NCBI GenBank assembly: GCA_015680685.1
Contig: MNCI01002657.1
Coordinates: 261,617 to 325,616, forward strand
Length of the DNA: 64,000 nt
Direction of reading: 5' to 3'
Origin: Gnetum montanum
Lineage: Eukaryota; Streptophyta; Gnetopsida; Gnetales; Gnetaceae
The notes beneath the pieces were generated by a model. The model saw only the letters and a program-made list of their open reading frames with translations, made no database searches and was not told where the DNA came from. Shown one piece after another: positions 22,400-34,799 of the stretch (position 1 is the stretch's first letter; each line of letters opens with the position of its first letter). Position numbers and translations under genes: made by a program.

Positions 22400-23290
22400 A
22401 CTCATCTCTTTTGACTAGATGATGCTAGACATTTGTCTAATTTATTTACTTTCTTAAGGTGAAATGCCAGTAGATTCTTAACTTTTATTGGTTATCTAAT
22501 AACCTGGCATGTAGGTCAAGTGATATCTCATAGGCTCAACTTAGTTCATACTCACGACCTTTCTCTGTATAATAAATTAAAAATAGTAAAGTTGTTCCAT
22601 CTAGCTATTCCACCAAAGCTAGAGATCACTTGGCACACCTAGCCATTGCATAATTTTGGTACCTCTTTTCATGTTTTCCAGATCACTTTGGATGTATGGG
22701 ATGGACCCAATCTTTATTTTAGAGATTGGTGGAACTATTATAGGCACTAACCAATTCATTTACTACAAGAGACTCCAATTGACTTGATGGATATATCAAA
22801 TAATGGTAATCATTATAATTTCCAAGCCAATCCCCTGGCAAGGGAAGTCTATGAATGACATTATGGTGAATCATTATCATGGTACCTTTGTACAAATATT
22901 ACTTGTAGAAGGTCCAATTCTCCACCATATACTATTATTACTATAATGATATTTATACCATAAATAGTTGTGATCTTATTCAATAGTACTGGGCTCATAA
23001 TATTGACAATCTCATCAGCTCACAACTTTATTTGTTGGATCCCTATGTAGGAGATCATTGCTTGTACGTCATGCGTGAAATTGAATTGACATGATGGTAG
23101 GAAAATGAATGAAAAATCATCTACTAATAGCCATGTTTGGTTTGACAATACCTTTGAAGATAGTTGTTGATATGTCAAGATTCACTTTTTACTATACATA
23201 GTTAGTGGATAGCTTCAGTAGTGTACTATGAACCATGTGTATGGTCCTTATGTAAAGAGTTTGATGCTCTTTTCATACCTTATCTTTTTG
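22400..23290 (+). pseudogene. Region between RNase H and promoter, product not recognised
   Basis: In many caulimovirids a further ORF (inclusion body or transactivator) sits between pol and the promoter. Here only short fragments are readable, for example around 22,690-22,880, and none has a motif I can name. Position is the only argument for a viral ORF. Confidence 0.35.
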
Positions 23291-23318
23291 TTGTAAGCAT
23301 CGTATTGGCTCCTTGAAT

Positions 23319-23328
23319 CTATATAAGC
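23319..23328 (+). promoter_or_regulatory. Pararetrovirus TATA box
   Basis: CTATATAAGC is followed about 30 bp later by a probable leader start, AATAAA at 23427-23432 and the primer site at 23514. This order, TATA then poly(A) signal then tRNA-Met site, is that of the caulimovirid pregenomic RNA promoter and terminal redundancy. Confidence 0.7.
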
Positions 23329-23426
23329 ACCTCAAGAGGCATTCAAAGATAGAAGCTTCAAGCTCATTTCTAAAGCATTCCTTGAGAAGTATCCCTGGAG
23401 TCCTTGTAAAGCTATTTCAGTTTTGG

Positions 23427-23432
23427 AATAAA
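23427..23432 (+). terminator. AATAAA poly(A) signal of the pararetrovirus
   Basis: The canonical hexamer lies about 108 bp downstream of the TATA box. Caulimovirid RNAs carry their poly(A) signal soon after the start site, so that it is bypassed on the first pass and used on the second. Confidence 0.5.
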
Positions 23433-23513
23433 GCTCTTTGGTTTGTGCTTAAGACTCTCTATTCCTATTGCATTTTAAATGATTATGATCTCATTTTAAG
23501 AGAGCTTAAGAGT

Positions 23514-23526
23514 TGGTATTGGAGCC
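23514..23526 (+). promoter_or_regulatory. tRNA-Met primer binding site of the pararetrovirus
   Basis: TGGTATTGGAGCC matches the usual TGGTATCAGAGCC at 11 of 13 positions. It lies about 195 bp after the TATA box. By convention this site marks nucleotide 1 of a caulimovirid genome. Confidence 0.7.
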
Positions 23527-23680
23527 TTGGTTTCATTTCTTTTCGTTCTACCATCCTTATAGAATTGGCACACGTAAGACTACAAGTGTGATTTGTAGCA
23601 TTTCGTTTCATGGAGCTTGAGATTGCGTAAGTCTTGCTAAAGCTAATAGACATGCATTATGACAAAGAGATTTTTCTTAT

Positions 23681-24558
23681 TGTTGTGAACAAATTTCTAG
23701 AAATTTTTTTCTATTGATGCATGCATGTTGATGCATCATTATCAATGCATCTTAGGATGTGTTGGTGCATGTGCATCGATGCTGATCCTCCTGAAGCCTA
23801 TATAAGTGTGCACACTAGCCACATTTATAGCATCATTGGTCAATTCCTTAGATAAACTCTTATAGCTTTCTCTCATAGAACTTAGCAAACTTTCCCTCTA
23901 AGTGCTTGCAGGAAAGATTGAATTGATTGTACAGAATCTTATTTGAGTGCAATACATACCTCAACATAGTTACATAAATAGAAATAAAATCTAGATTTCT
24001 TCTCTTCATTGTAGCACTTGGATTATTTTTAGTTTACTTTCTAGTACTCTACTTTAAATGATATTTTTTCTTGTACTTAAGTGTTTAATATTCTAATTCA
24101 TAGGTAACATAAGTATGACCACTTCGAGCATAATATACTAACGCTTGATAATCCTAGTAGGGAATACTTGATACATCCAGTAGTAAACACTTGGTAAACT
24201 AGAAATGTTAGTATACATTTAGGATGTATATAGAAAATGGGGATAAATGTTCCACATTTAAGATAGTTTAATTATTAATTATTAATGTTAATGTTTCAAC
24301 CCTTATTTTATTAATCATTTTATAGATTAAGAAAATAATAAAAATTACAAAAATAAATATTTTTCACCTTAATCATAGTTAGTCATATGAAGAATATTAA
24401 TACAAATAATGATTAAGAACATAATAACTAGTAACTACATGTTTGACTGTCTAAGAACATTGGCCACTTACGTAGAATGAGTTCATGGAATTTGACTAGA
24501 TTGTGTGTATATGCTTTGATTCCTATAGTTGAGTGTAGGGAATACCCATTGTTCATCA
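23681..24558 (+). repeat. 5' LTR of element D
   Basis: The right end is fixed by TGTTCATCA directly before the primer site. The left end, TGTTGTGAACA, is placed by approximate complementarity to it and by length (878 bp, close to 823-871 bp in B and C). It contains a block rich in GATGCAT words (23,715-23,785), a TATA box CCTATATAAG (about 23,798) and the duplicated CTTGATA/CTTGGTA motif also seen in B. No second copy is in the window. Confidence 0.7.
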
Positions 24559-24577
24559 TTGGTGCGATTGCTAAGAA
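24559..24577 (+). promoter_or_regulatory. Primer binding site of element D
   Basis: TTGGTGCGATTGCTAAGAA follows the LTR directly. It is a decayed version of the tRNA-Asp-type site of this family. Confidence 0.65.
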
Positions 24578-24707
24578 CTTCGTTTTAGCTATGTATGCTA
24601 AGTGTTTTTAGATAGTAAGATCATGCAAAGTCATTTTATGATGTATAATACATAATCCTAAAAAGATAATATTTTATTTAAGGTACATCACATAAGAGCA
24701 AACTAAG

Positions 24708-27100
24708 ATGTCTTATTATTGTAGGGTTGATTCATCACATGCTGATGATCCTAACAAGCAACATGATAGATGTAGAAGGAATGGTGATGAGATACCTTAA
24801 CAACTAAAGTTTTTTTATGCATATATGGATCCCTATTATCTAGACTTCACTTTCGTCCTTCATCATGATAAACAACTACACTAGAGAGACTTGGAGAGTA
24901 ATGTTGTGTTGTCTCCTAATCATTCTATTCCTTCAATATTTATGAAGTGTCTTATAAAGCCAGGGCTTGAATCAATAGCCCTAGATTACCAAATCAAGGA
25001 GCACTGCTCTAGGGACTTTCAGTTAATAGATGCTTAACTTCAAAAAGATAAATTCATTGAGGCATCCCATGAAGCCTATAAGGATAAAAAGGTCCTAATC
25101 TCACTAAATTAAAAATTAGAGAGGAAGAACCCCTGACTTCCATTAGGGCTATCCCAACACTTAGGTCCTCCTCTCTTTGGTGAGGCAATGTGGCTTGTTA
25201 ATGGTTATGTTCAACCTTGGCAAGTAATCAATGTAAGGGGAGAATTAGTTTAAGAACTACGGGAACCTCAAGGCCAAGGTCCCATAGTCATTCATCAAAA
25301 GAACAATTAAGAAATCAAAGAAGGATGGCAAGTTGGCATAACTCTCCTAGTCCTCCATCATCATCATTTTCCTCATTTTCAAAATTTAATAAGTGGGATA
25401 GGAGAAATGATTGAGGCCAAGATGGAGATGATAGAAGACCCCATCATAGTGATGGGAGGATGGGGCATAGACAATAACACAAAGAGGAGGAACATAATTA
25501 GGAAAGAAGGCATAATAGGTAACATCATAGGAGACATGGCCATGATAGGGCCCACAATGAATATGATGACTATGATGAGCCACTACTTACTAAAAGAAGC
25601 ATGATAAATATAGTTCATATTTCCACCATGCATCAAAGGGATAGTTGAATCAAATGGCTTGATATAAATAACACTCCTAATTTTGAAGAAGGGTATAATG
25701 CTAATCCACAACATCATTTTTAAGCCTTTAATGATGCTTGTGCCTTACACAACATTGAGAATAAGTGGAAGAAGCTCAAACTATTTTGTAGGACACTCAT
25801 AAAAAAATCTAAGTGTTAGTATTGGTCTTTGGAGTTAGAATATATCCGTAGATGAAGTATAGTGTTGGAGCTATTCAATGATAAGCATCAAACATATTTT
25901 AGAGTGTTTAACTTGAGGAAACAAGTTCAAGAGTGAAAAAAAGATAATTATGAATCCCTTGATGTAGTCTTGGGAAGATATTACTTTCTTTTACATTGAT
26001 GCTGAGGTCATGATTTTTCTCAAAAAGAATAGCTTCACCACGTGATAGATGGAATTAGAAATAAAACTAGAGAGACTCTTGGGATTTATGCCAAAGGGAG
26101 ATGTTTAGAAATGAGAGCTCATTAGATCCAAAGGCTTGTTGATTAAGTGGTCAAGGAAGAGGAAGAACTAAAATAGCAATAAAAATGGAAAAGAGTGCAA
26201 TAGAGGCTCCTCCATTCATAAAAAGAAGATACATATATGTGATCCTAAGGAGGAAGCACCATTGGAAGAAGTGATACAAAGAAAAACCTCATTGATTCAA
26301 AAATATTTAATAAAGATATTGGCTAAGGTGGATAAAATATGGGACTCCTTAAATGAGAGGTTCCAAATTGCTTTAAAAATTATGGAGAAGAAATTGAAGT
26401 AGGGGAAAAAAATAAAAAATAGAAGGAAAAGAAAGAATGCAAGGAATGACTACTATCAATAGAGAGGTAAGGCTATGGTAGTTGATGAGGTTGTAGATTT
26501 TAAGACAGAAGAGGAAGGATGTGATATCTTCCTATATGAACATCCCAAGGGATGTTGTGTTGTATTATCACACTTATAGGGTTTATAGTTTGAACCCAAA
26601 ATTTTCAAGAACGAAACCACCTAAGAGATTACCTTATTCACAAGGTAATTAACATCAATAGTTCCACCAGTAAGAGTATTATGTGGTGGAATGTCACCTC
26701 AACCTCAAGATCATTATTATCAATGGCAAGTCCCACAGCTATGGGAGTTATCATTGCTAAGGCAATAATATCCTTACTGCCAACTAGATCCATATGGATA
26801 TTACATCTTGCAACCTATGTCTCATAGTAGCATTGTAAGTTACACTTCTTTTTCCCATGACTACTACCCCCTAAATATTATAGACATACTACTACACTAC
26901 ACAACTTGAGTCTCCTTCAGCATATACTCCTCATTATTCACCACAATACTTTGCACCTCACAATTCCACTTCTTTGGCACCTACATTACCTATGCAAGAT
27001 GAGATACCATTGTGGCCTTAGTAACACGATGTTAGGTGGCTTGTGAACTTATACTTGGATGATAATTTGAGTGGTTCTAAGTGTAAGCCTTGGAAAGGTA
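24708..27100 (+). pseudogene. gag remnant (element D)
   Basis: The probable start is the ATG at 24,708, 130 bp past the primer site, the same offset as in B. The Gag core is readable at about 25,690-26,130 (LELFNDKHQTYFRVFNLRKQ, matching the B gag core). The zinc-knuckle position near 26,520-26,560 reads CDIFLYEHPKGCC, so the second Cys is replaced by Phe. A proline-, tyrosine- and glutamine-rich tail follows. Many stops are present, including TAG and TGA. Confidence 0.78.
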
Positions 27101-27228
27101 TTTTCTTCAAATCTAACAGTTCACCTAAACCCCCACAGGTATCAGTGGTTGCTAATCTTTCCTAAACTACTCTTAAGATAATTGTCGAGCAACCTTCAAA
27201 TTAAAGATTCGAAAATGTACATATAGTC

Positions 27229-27358
27229 ATGTTAACTCATGTAGTTACATATTGGATAATGGTAGGGCACCTTCCCAGGAAAATATTTGAGCTTGGAATT
27301 CCTCTAAGTTATTTACAAATTATAGGATATAATCCATGCAAATCTATACTAGACTTAG
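27229..27358 (+). pseudogene. Protease, first half (element D), cut by element C
   Basis: The frame contains YNPCKSILDL and ends at the junction with element C. The continuation at 40,602 begins GSGMNLISQ in the matching place, where element C's own intact protease has LLDSGSGVNLIS. The insertion point is therefore at the active-site loop itself. In D the residue after the catalytic Asp is Leu rather than Ser. Confidence 0.8.
27354..27358. repeat. Target site duplication CTTAG, left copy (element C)
   Basis: CTTAG immediately precedes the left LTR of C and recurs at 40597-40601 just after the right LTR. Integrase of Ty3/gypsy elements makes such 5-bp duplications. Confidence 0.9.
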
Positions 27359-28211
27359 TAATGAGCGGCGAGGTACCCCTATGCCCAACCATGCGAATCA
27401 TGGGCATTCACATGCAACTTGATCGAATTCCATAGACTATAAGCACTTGCATACACCAAACTGTAACTAGCAAAACCTTGTGTTAGAAGGGTCGTTGTCT
27501 TCCCAACCTCACTTGTGGTGTTCTGATGCGATGGTTAAGTGAGATTGAGGTAAATGATTTTTATGGCTTTTCTCTTTATCTTCTAGAGTCTAATTCTTGA
27601 AGCAAAATGTAAGGAATGGAATATTGCGTAGTCTATAGTTATCCTAATCTATCTCTTAACTCTTTCTATCATAAGCATATGATCCCATCTTTCATGCACA
27701 TCTTGAGCATCTCTTAATCACTACTTGGTTACCAGACATTAAGTGTCATTGGGTTTCCAAGTGTTGGGTATACATTTGAGATGGTTGTACTAATGGTTTC
27801 TACAAGATTAAAAGAGCAATGATGATTAAACTGATAACAATGAAAAATTAAGGAATTATTAAAGCATAGAAATATTAAACTATTAAATGCTTAAATGACT
27901 AAATCTAATTGCTTCAAGGAATGCTTGAAAAGCTGGTCTTTATTGCCGATCACACCAATGGGCTCAGGTACATTAGTGCTCAAATAAAGAGCCAAACACC
28001 TTTCTCACACCTACTACAGGCACTTGGAAAATATTCTAACTCTCGTAGAAACAAACTATAAGAGCTTCACTACAACTACCTAAAAGATGCCTAAGTGTGA
28101 TGGAAGCACACTTATTTATAAGCTAGAATAGAGGCTGTGTAAACGAGGCCACGTATACGGGGCCCCGTATATGTGGCCCAGTTGACACATCGACTAATGA
28201 GCACTTCATCA
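27359..28211 (-). repeat. Left LTR (3' LTR) of element C
   Basis: 853 bp, closely similar to 39726-40596 over its length. The outer end reads TAATGAGC, a TG-to-TA change relative to TGATGAGT of the partner; the inner end is CACTTCATCA. The CpG-rich block at 28141-28205 includes a near-palindrome, CACGTATACGGGGCCCCGTA and on. Comparison of the two LTRs would date the insertion. Confidence 0.92.
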
Positions 28212-28227
28212 TACCCCCATGACTAAG
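28212..28227 (-). promoter_or_regulatory. Polypurine tract of element C
   Basis: On the minus strand this reads CTTAGTCATGGGGGTA, matching TAGCCGTGGGGGTA of element B before its 3' LTR. Confidence 0.7.
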
Positions 28228-28399
28228 TGGAAACTCATCCTTGAGTTTCATTACAATTTGGAAGGTATGAAGTTCCTATTTCAACACACATGACACAACA
28301 CACATGACACAACACATCTACAAAGATACCAACTTTATTGATGCACCAAGTGCCTGAGTGTACAGAGAGGAATGAATTACAATATAGTGGTGTTTAGAG

Positions 28400-31330
28400 A
28401 CAAAATTGAATACCCTAATGATCCTAGATTCTCTATTGTGCTGAAAGATGCAAAAATTACTGGAGGAGATCACACTGTCCCTGGTGGTGGTGGTTTTGAC
28501 AAACCTTTACTAGTCTTTGGCGCATGTGGCAGTGGTGGCGCGGACGATGGTTGTCCCATAGCAACTGCAACTTTTGGAGGCAATCAAAAAGCCTCCAAGA
28601 GAGCCCTCATTTTCTCTTCTTTGCTTCTAGGATCATTCAGTATCCAAGCAACTTCACCAATGTGTGCCAAGACTAGAACCTTCCAAGGGCATGGAAGTGT
28701 AGGAAAGAGTTCTTTTAGATTGACAAACTAGGCCACGAACTATTTTTGTTTGATGTTGAACACTCAGATTGATGTCTACAGGTGCTAGTAGTCATTCATT
28801 CATTTGGCCAAGTTCTTAGTGACTGCACATTGCCCTTCAAAATGTGTGCGGAGAACCTTGAGTTCCGTATTTGCTATTTCCAATTTTTGTTTCATCACTT
28901 TATGCACTTGGAACTTACCCTTGTATAAAGAATACGAGGTGGCCACTTGCTTTTCTAGGTCAGACCATGACCTTTAGGCTATTAGCATATCCAGGTTTGC
29001 ATAACCAAGGTTGGCCAACTTCATGTACTCTATCATTTCTTCAACCTACTGTTCCTTGAGGGAGATCTCAGCCTGGTTATAGGCATTCAATCCATCAAAG
29101 ATGGGTTGCCACATCTCAGCTCCTTCTCAGAGCTACTAGAGCACCTTGTTCATTTTGGCCTTTGTGACTTGAATCTACTTTTCATTTACTTTCTTTTGTA
29201 ATCCCACTTGGTCCCTGTAATGATTTTTTAGCTTTTTCAAACTTAAGGGCTTCATTTTTCCAAGTGGCAATTTCAATAGCTGATTTTTGTCAAGGCTCGA
29301 ACCTCTGTCATAGATAGATTTCAATTTTTGGTAGCCAATCTCCTCACATTAGAATTCACCCTGGCTAGCTCCTCTTACTATTGGTGGATAAAGTTTTTCA
29401 TGTGCTAATTTTCAACACAAACATTGTGTAGGTGATGAACTTTTGTAGTCAACCCAACATTCTCCTGGCAAACCTTTGCCAAGTCCTTGTTTAGGTAATA
29501 TGCATGAGCATCTATCAAGGACTTATCAAAGATTATTGACTCTCAGTCATCCTTAACCATCTAGAGTTTGGCTTGAAGTTATTGCAAAGCTTCATCTCTA
29601 GTGAGTTCATGGTTGAGGAGAGCTGGATCAGCAAGTTGGGCTCTTAATTGGGCAACCTTTGTTGCCAAGCACTGACAATTTTCTTGAGCTACTTCAAGTT
29701 GCCCCTCCAAGATGAGGCTCGTGCCCCTTACTGAGAGTAGCTTCAACTGGGTTGCAGTGATGTTATCTAGAAGATCAAAGACATTTGGAAGTGGTTGCCC
29801 AGTTCCCACCAATCGGTCCAACAGTTCTTCATGTTGGGCTACATCGATCCTACTATGTGAAGTTCCTTCGGACACCTGTATATCTTGAAGTCCATGTACA
29901 TTTGGTATAGGTGCCATCAGTGCATTAAGGATCATAGTGATCATGTCAGCAACCACTTCAACCGTAATTTCTTGTCCCTAGTGCTGCATCACTAGGATAG
30001 TCGCCCCCTTTCCATCCTCCAAGCGTACAAAAAAAGTAGTGACATTTCCTAAAATTTTAGGAAATAAATTTTTGGTGGAGACTATTACTTCTTGAATACT
30101 AGGATCAGTTCTTGCGGGTACTTGTGTCTAGGTGATAGAGAACATCGGCCTTGCTCCCTCTAGCAGACTCACTGATTGAGCCACTTGCTCCAGATGGCTC
30201 ATTGTAGGATGATAGACTGAAGGGTCTTCTCCTTCACCTGTCCCTATAGATTTCTCTTGTTAACTCAAGAGTGATTTTCGAATTTCATGTATGTGTTCTA
30301 CGATTGTCTGCAAGCGTAACCTTGTTGTTTGCGTAGGCGGTGGAGGTGGTTGTTGCCCTTTCTCAAGTCGTGTGGTGGCCGAAGTCTTATCCTTCATCAT
30401 CTTCTACCATGAGGCAATCGGGGCATGCCGAAGTGTGTCATTGGTAGATTGTGCTATCCCTGCTAATTTGCATAATTTTCAGATTAAGTAGCGAAAGGGT
30501 AGAGCCCGTCTTCCACGTTCACTTTCAGCGAATCTTTTCTGAATCTCCAGAAACAACAACTGTGGAAGGCTAATTGGGAACTTTTCACTTAGAGCAGCAC
30601 ATGCATGAGTACAGAAGGCCATGATCTTGCTAGGTATTACCGTTGGATTCAAGTGGTAAGACGCAATTTTTGAGTATACCCTTTCTATGGTGGTTAAAGT
30701 GCCAAACTCCTTACGATCTACTCCATAGCATTGCTTGATTCACTCCCCTTTTATCTTGGGATTTTCTTGCTTAGGGATCTCCACCACATTAGCCCTAGTC
30801 TCTGGCAACCCGAGAGCTTGTGTGATCACTTCCACAGAGTAAGAGACATAAATGTCCTTGATTCTTACTTTGGACCCTGGTTGTCAATTTGTCCAAAAGA
30901 GGTAGGTCTCTCCTAAATACCATTCACCACTGGATGTGATGATTGGCCACATAGGAGAGTTTTGCAATTGGATCTTTACATCTTCTGGTGCATTCTCTAG
31001 AAATGGTTCAAAGTTCAACTGTTGTAGGACCATTCGTTGCTCCTCCCTTGTCCTAATAGCGTTAAGACATGCTTGGGTTAGGGTGACCTCAAGTCGTGGT
31101 GCTATCACTGGAGTCTCATCCCCTTGCGATTGTTCATTGGGGATCTCCTCTTCAAGAATTTGATGAACAGATTCCACATCAGGTCCTTCGCGGAGGGGGC
31201 TAGTTGCATGGGAGCCCTCCACGTGCTTTGGGTGCTGCACACCTCATCCTCTTCCTATTCTTGGTCGCTTGTTCCTTGGTTGGGATGGTCCTTCTCCCCT
31301 TGGATGCCTTGGTTTCGGTGGAATTTGCAA
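28400..31330 (-). pseudogene. Extra ORF after pol (element C), coiled-coil protein of unknown function
   Basis: A long degenerate reading frame lies between integrase and PPT. Two open pieces, 30,884-31,240 (118 codons) and 29,579-29,956 (125 codons), share one frame. The second is Leu/Gln/Ala-rich with heptad-like spacing (QLEVAQENCQCLATKVAQL), so probably coiled coil. The upstream end is basic (KPRHPRGEGPSQ, RNKRPRIGRG), the downstream end proline-rich (SSAPPLPHAPKT, about 28,480-28,560). Athila elements often carry an env-like ORF here, but I see no signal peptide or membrane segment. Function unknown; start uncertain. Confidence 0.65.
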
Positions 31331-31339
31331 TCAAACATA

Positions 31340-33780
31340 ACCATTAATTAAATTATGCAAAGTTGCTCAAAATGGCCCTCATATACTTTCTCATTTTGAC
31401 TAAGTTATGGTATTGGCACGTGCATCCCATTAGATTTCCCTAAGTATTAGTTGTTGGGTTAGAAACAAGAAATAAAAAACAATAAGGTATGAGTTGGAGT
31501 TTAAACTATTATTTTTGTTTCTTCTCTTAAGAGGTGTTAAGTCTTTAATAATTGTAATTTTAATTAATTAATAAATTTTCTATAGACCTCACCCCCCCAT
31601 GATGAAGAGCATACCTTCAGTTGCAAAAGAGGGAAAGGATAGGCTGATTAGGATGCGTGGTAGAAAATGTAAAAGCTTGAAAAGGAGAGGTGAGGTGGAA
31701 AAAATGAAAGATTTCCCCCAATTTGTGTGTAAAATGGTCAAAAATTCATAGCGCAATAGGGGTAGATATAGAGTTTTGGTGCTACATCGACGGGGCTGTG
31801 TATACGCAAGGGGCTACGTATATGGGGCCTAGTTGATGTAGGGGGTTGCGTGCGTTGACTAGCATTGAGCAGACAATAAAAAGCCCAAAATATTAAATTA
31901 AAATGCAAAATTGGGATGGTTTAAGAGCTTGAGAGATTGGGGACTTGGCTAATAGAAAGAGGAAGGTAAGTGGGATGAAAAAAGGAGTCAAAGGTAGGAG
32001 AATGTTGTGAGAAAGAACTTTGCGAAGAAGAATGTGAGCAATGGGTAGCATAGAAACAATCAACCAACAAAATCAAGAGGATGGGAGACTAACAAACGGA
32101 ACTAGGGATATGCAAGTGGGTCCTCTCCATAGCAGGCAGTAGCCTTAGTAGCCCTTGCATATTGTCAACATCGGAGTTTGTGGGCCTCGAAGTCAAGGAA
32201 TAGTGATCACAAGTTAATACTCTCATCCATGAGAATCCACCGAAGCATTAGGAGTTCACAAAAATCATGGCAAACCATCAAAACATACGACAAGTAGTGA
32301 GGTGAGTCATGGAGAGAAATGGATGGAGAGAGAGGAGTGGAAATTGTAATTCTGGTTATCGGTCACATGAAACCCTGTGTGAAGTTGTGGTTAAGTGACC
32401 CGATAGGAACTTTCTCGAATTCAGACCCAAAACCAACCACATACAGTGACATCATAGCAACATGTGAACACTCATCCACCCCCAAGAGTACAAGAATGCA
32501 TCCACAGAGAACCACCACTCTAGCATGCATGAGAGGAAGGAAGTGAAATGGGACAAAGTTAGAGGGGACGAAGCAAGTCCCATAACTAGTGCTTGTGGCC
32601 CATGAGAGGTAGTCTAAGGGGTGTGCTTTGAATTTTCACATGGTTATTATTTTATTTTTTTTATTTTGTGGGAACCACACCATGCAAAGACCCATGCTGG
32701 TTTGCATGCATTTGACCAAGGGGTGTGCTTTGAATCCTCATTTTTCATTTTTTTGCTTTCTTTCTTTTTCTTTTTGTGTTTTTGCGATGAGGACCACACC
32801 ATGCAAGGTGAAATTGCCAAGGAGATTCCTTGTATAAGAGAACCTGGAGTGGCAAGAAATCTGTGAGGACACTTTTGCAAACCAAGGAATAGAAAAGTAC
32901 AATGAATGTTGGATTCCCCTTAAAATCACACTCAATTCAAACCATTGGGTCATCCCCAAGTTTGGAAACTACACAGGTCACACATTAATTAAAATGTTTT
33001 TAAGTGAAGGGGGTTTGCATGTTCTCAAAGGGAGAAAAACCATGGAGTGGATGAATGGATAGATGATGTGGACTCACTGCTGATTTTATGAGATGAAAGA
33101 TAGAATAGGTGGACCATTTCACATGACCCATTGCAACAAAAACCAACCGCATCATACATCTAATGATAATAAGACGATTTATTAGTAACCAACTAGAAAT
33201 TAAACACACACACACACACATAAATAAGTTAACAAAGAAATAGAAAAGTAATTAAAGAAAGAAAAATTAAGTAAGAAATGAAAAACATACGAATGGTATT
33301 GGAAAACAAAAAAGTGTAAAACAAAAAAGTTTCCAAAATAGTGAGGAGCTTAGTAGAGTGGATTAGCATGTAGAATGGTCTCCCCCATGACTAGGCTAGG
33401 AGGAGGAGACCCAAAAAATGGAACGAGGCTGTCCCTGTGATGAGAAGGTAGTAGCACTAGTTTGATGGAGCTCACAGAAAGGTTTTAATTATTTCCTATT
33501 GACCAACTGTGTTCTTGTGGGTTCCTCAGGTTTGTGTATAAGCAAGGCCCCAAATGGGAAGGTTTCAAAGACAATATAGGATCTGTCCCATAGTGTTTGA
33601 AACTTGGTACGTTGCGGTATGTGTGTGGTGTTCCAGTAGAGTACCTTATCTCCACATTGAAATGTTACGTTTTGAATCCTAATATCATGATGTTTCTTAT
33701 TATAGGCCTTGTGTATCTCATTTGTTGATAAGGCTACTAATCAATTCTCATCTAACACACTTAAGTTGATAAGTCATTCG
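31340..33780 (-). other. Spacer between integrase and extra ORF of element C
   Basis: About 2.4 kb with no recognised domain. It holds a CpG-rich block resembling the LTR block (31,780-31,860), a (CA)n run at 33,203-33,220 and several short open frames without recognisable content. Confidence 0.6.
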
Positions 33781-33789
33781 CATTATGCT

Positions 33790-34560
33790 AGGGGTAGGTC
33801 AAGGCCCAAGTCATTGGTTGTAGTTAGTGTTCGGAGTTCTGCCTGGATTGGAAGTTTCGGTAGCTTTCCATACACTAACTCATAAGGAGAATAACCTATA
33901 GGAAGTTTCCAAGTGGAGCGATAGGCCTAGAGGGCATCGTTAAGTTTGGTGCTCCAGTCCCTTCTATATTTACTGATGGTTCAAGTGAGGATTTTGGTAA
34001 TCTCCTTATTGGTAACTTTGGCCTACTCATTGGCTTGGGGGTGATAAGGTGTTGTAAATTTATGGGGGACCCCCAAATGTTACATGAGTTTACGAAAAGT
34101 GATGCCCATGAAATGCGTTCCATTGTCTGAGATGAGTGCACGTGGCACTCCAAACCTATTTATGATTTGCTATTGGATAAATCATGCAGTGGTATTTGAG
34201 GAACAATTAATGACGGCTGCCACCTCTGCCCACTTTGTGCAGTAATCAACAATGACGATGATGTATGCCTTCCCATTGGACATGGATGTGATGGGACCCA
34301 TGAAGTTGATGCCCCAAATGTCGAAGGGTTCTAGTGGTTGGATCCACTATTGAGGTTCCTCCATTCGTGTAGTCATCCCACTATCTCTCTAACATCATTC
34401 ACAAGAGTGGGTGAACCATTGGGCATCCCTGAAGAGTGTAGGCTAGAAATATCCTACAAGTAGGATCTTAATGGCTGTGCATCATCCAACATAGTGGCCC
34501 CACAAGGGCCCTTGTGAGCATCTTGGAGGATGTGCAGTGTATCATCATTAGGGATGCACC
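33790..34560 (-). pseudogene. Integrase (element C)
   Basis: Minus-strand frame with WGINFMGPITSMSNGK, VDYCTKWAEVAAV (about 34,250), VPRALISDNGTHF (about 34,130) and TPYHPQANE (about 34,040). These are the blocks around the D, D and E catalytic residues; the stretch around the Glu reads AKVTNKE, so the Glu position should be checked. A degenerate HHCC zinc-binding region lies upstream (about 34,400-34,560). No chromodomain follows. It would insert the cDNA. Isolated stops interrupt the frame. Confidence 0.85.
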
Positions 34561-34799
34561 ATCAAGCTAGGCCATTTGCACACACCTTATAAAGGTGGCC
34601 ATTGATTTTCATGAAGTGCTTGGCCTTTTGGAGAAACTGCTGTTTCTGCCGATGGTCCCACTCCTTAAGCAATTCTTGGGTTGTGAGATAGTTGAGGATG
34701 TGGCTGAACTAAGGTGATTCGTTAGGCACCTACTTATCGATTGCTCCCGCGAAGAGGAGTTCATCTGGAAATTGGTTGGAGAGTGGCTTCTCCTCTTCT

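Larger units (their letters stand above)
17395..23680 (+). mobile_element. Endogenous caulimovirid (pararetrovirus), plus copy
   Basis: In order: a region with short broken ORFs, a coiled-coil region, a coat-protein-like frame with a zinc knuckle, a protease remnant, RT, RNase H, a further ORF region, a TATA box, an AATAAA and a tRNA-Met-type primer site. This is the genome order of Caulimoviridae. There is no integrase and no LTR pair, which separates it from the gypsy elements around it. The copy has many stops and frameshifts and looks long inactive. On the left it is duplicated head to head; on the right it is cut by the LTR of element D. Confidence 0.82.

Noticed and set aside
32319-33221. 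Open frames at 32.3-33.2 kb as accessory genes of element C
   Set aside because: Short, on both strands, low complexity or hydrophobic by T-richness, without motif.
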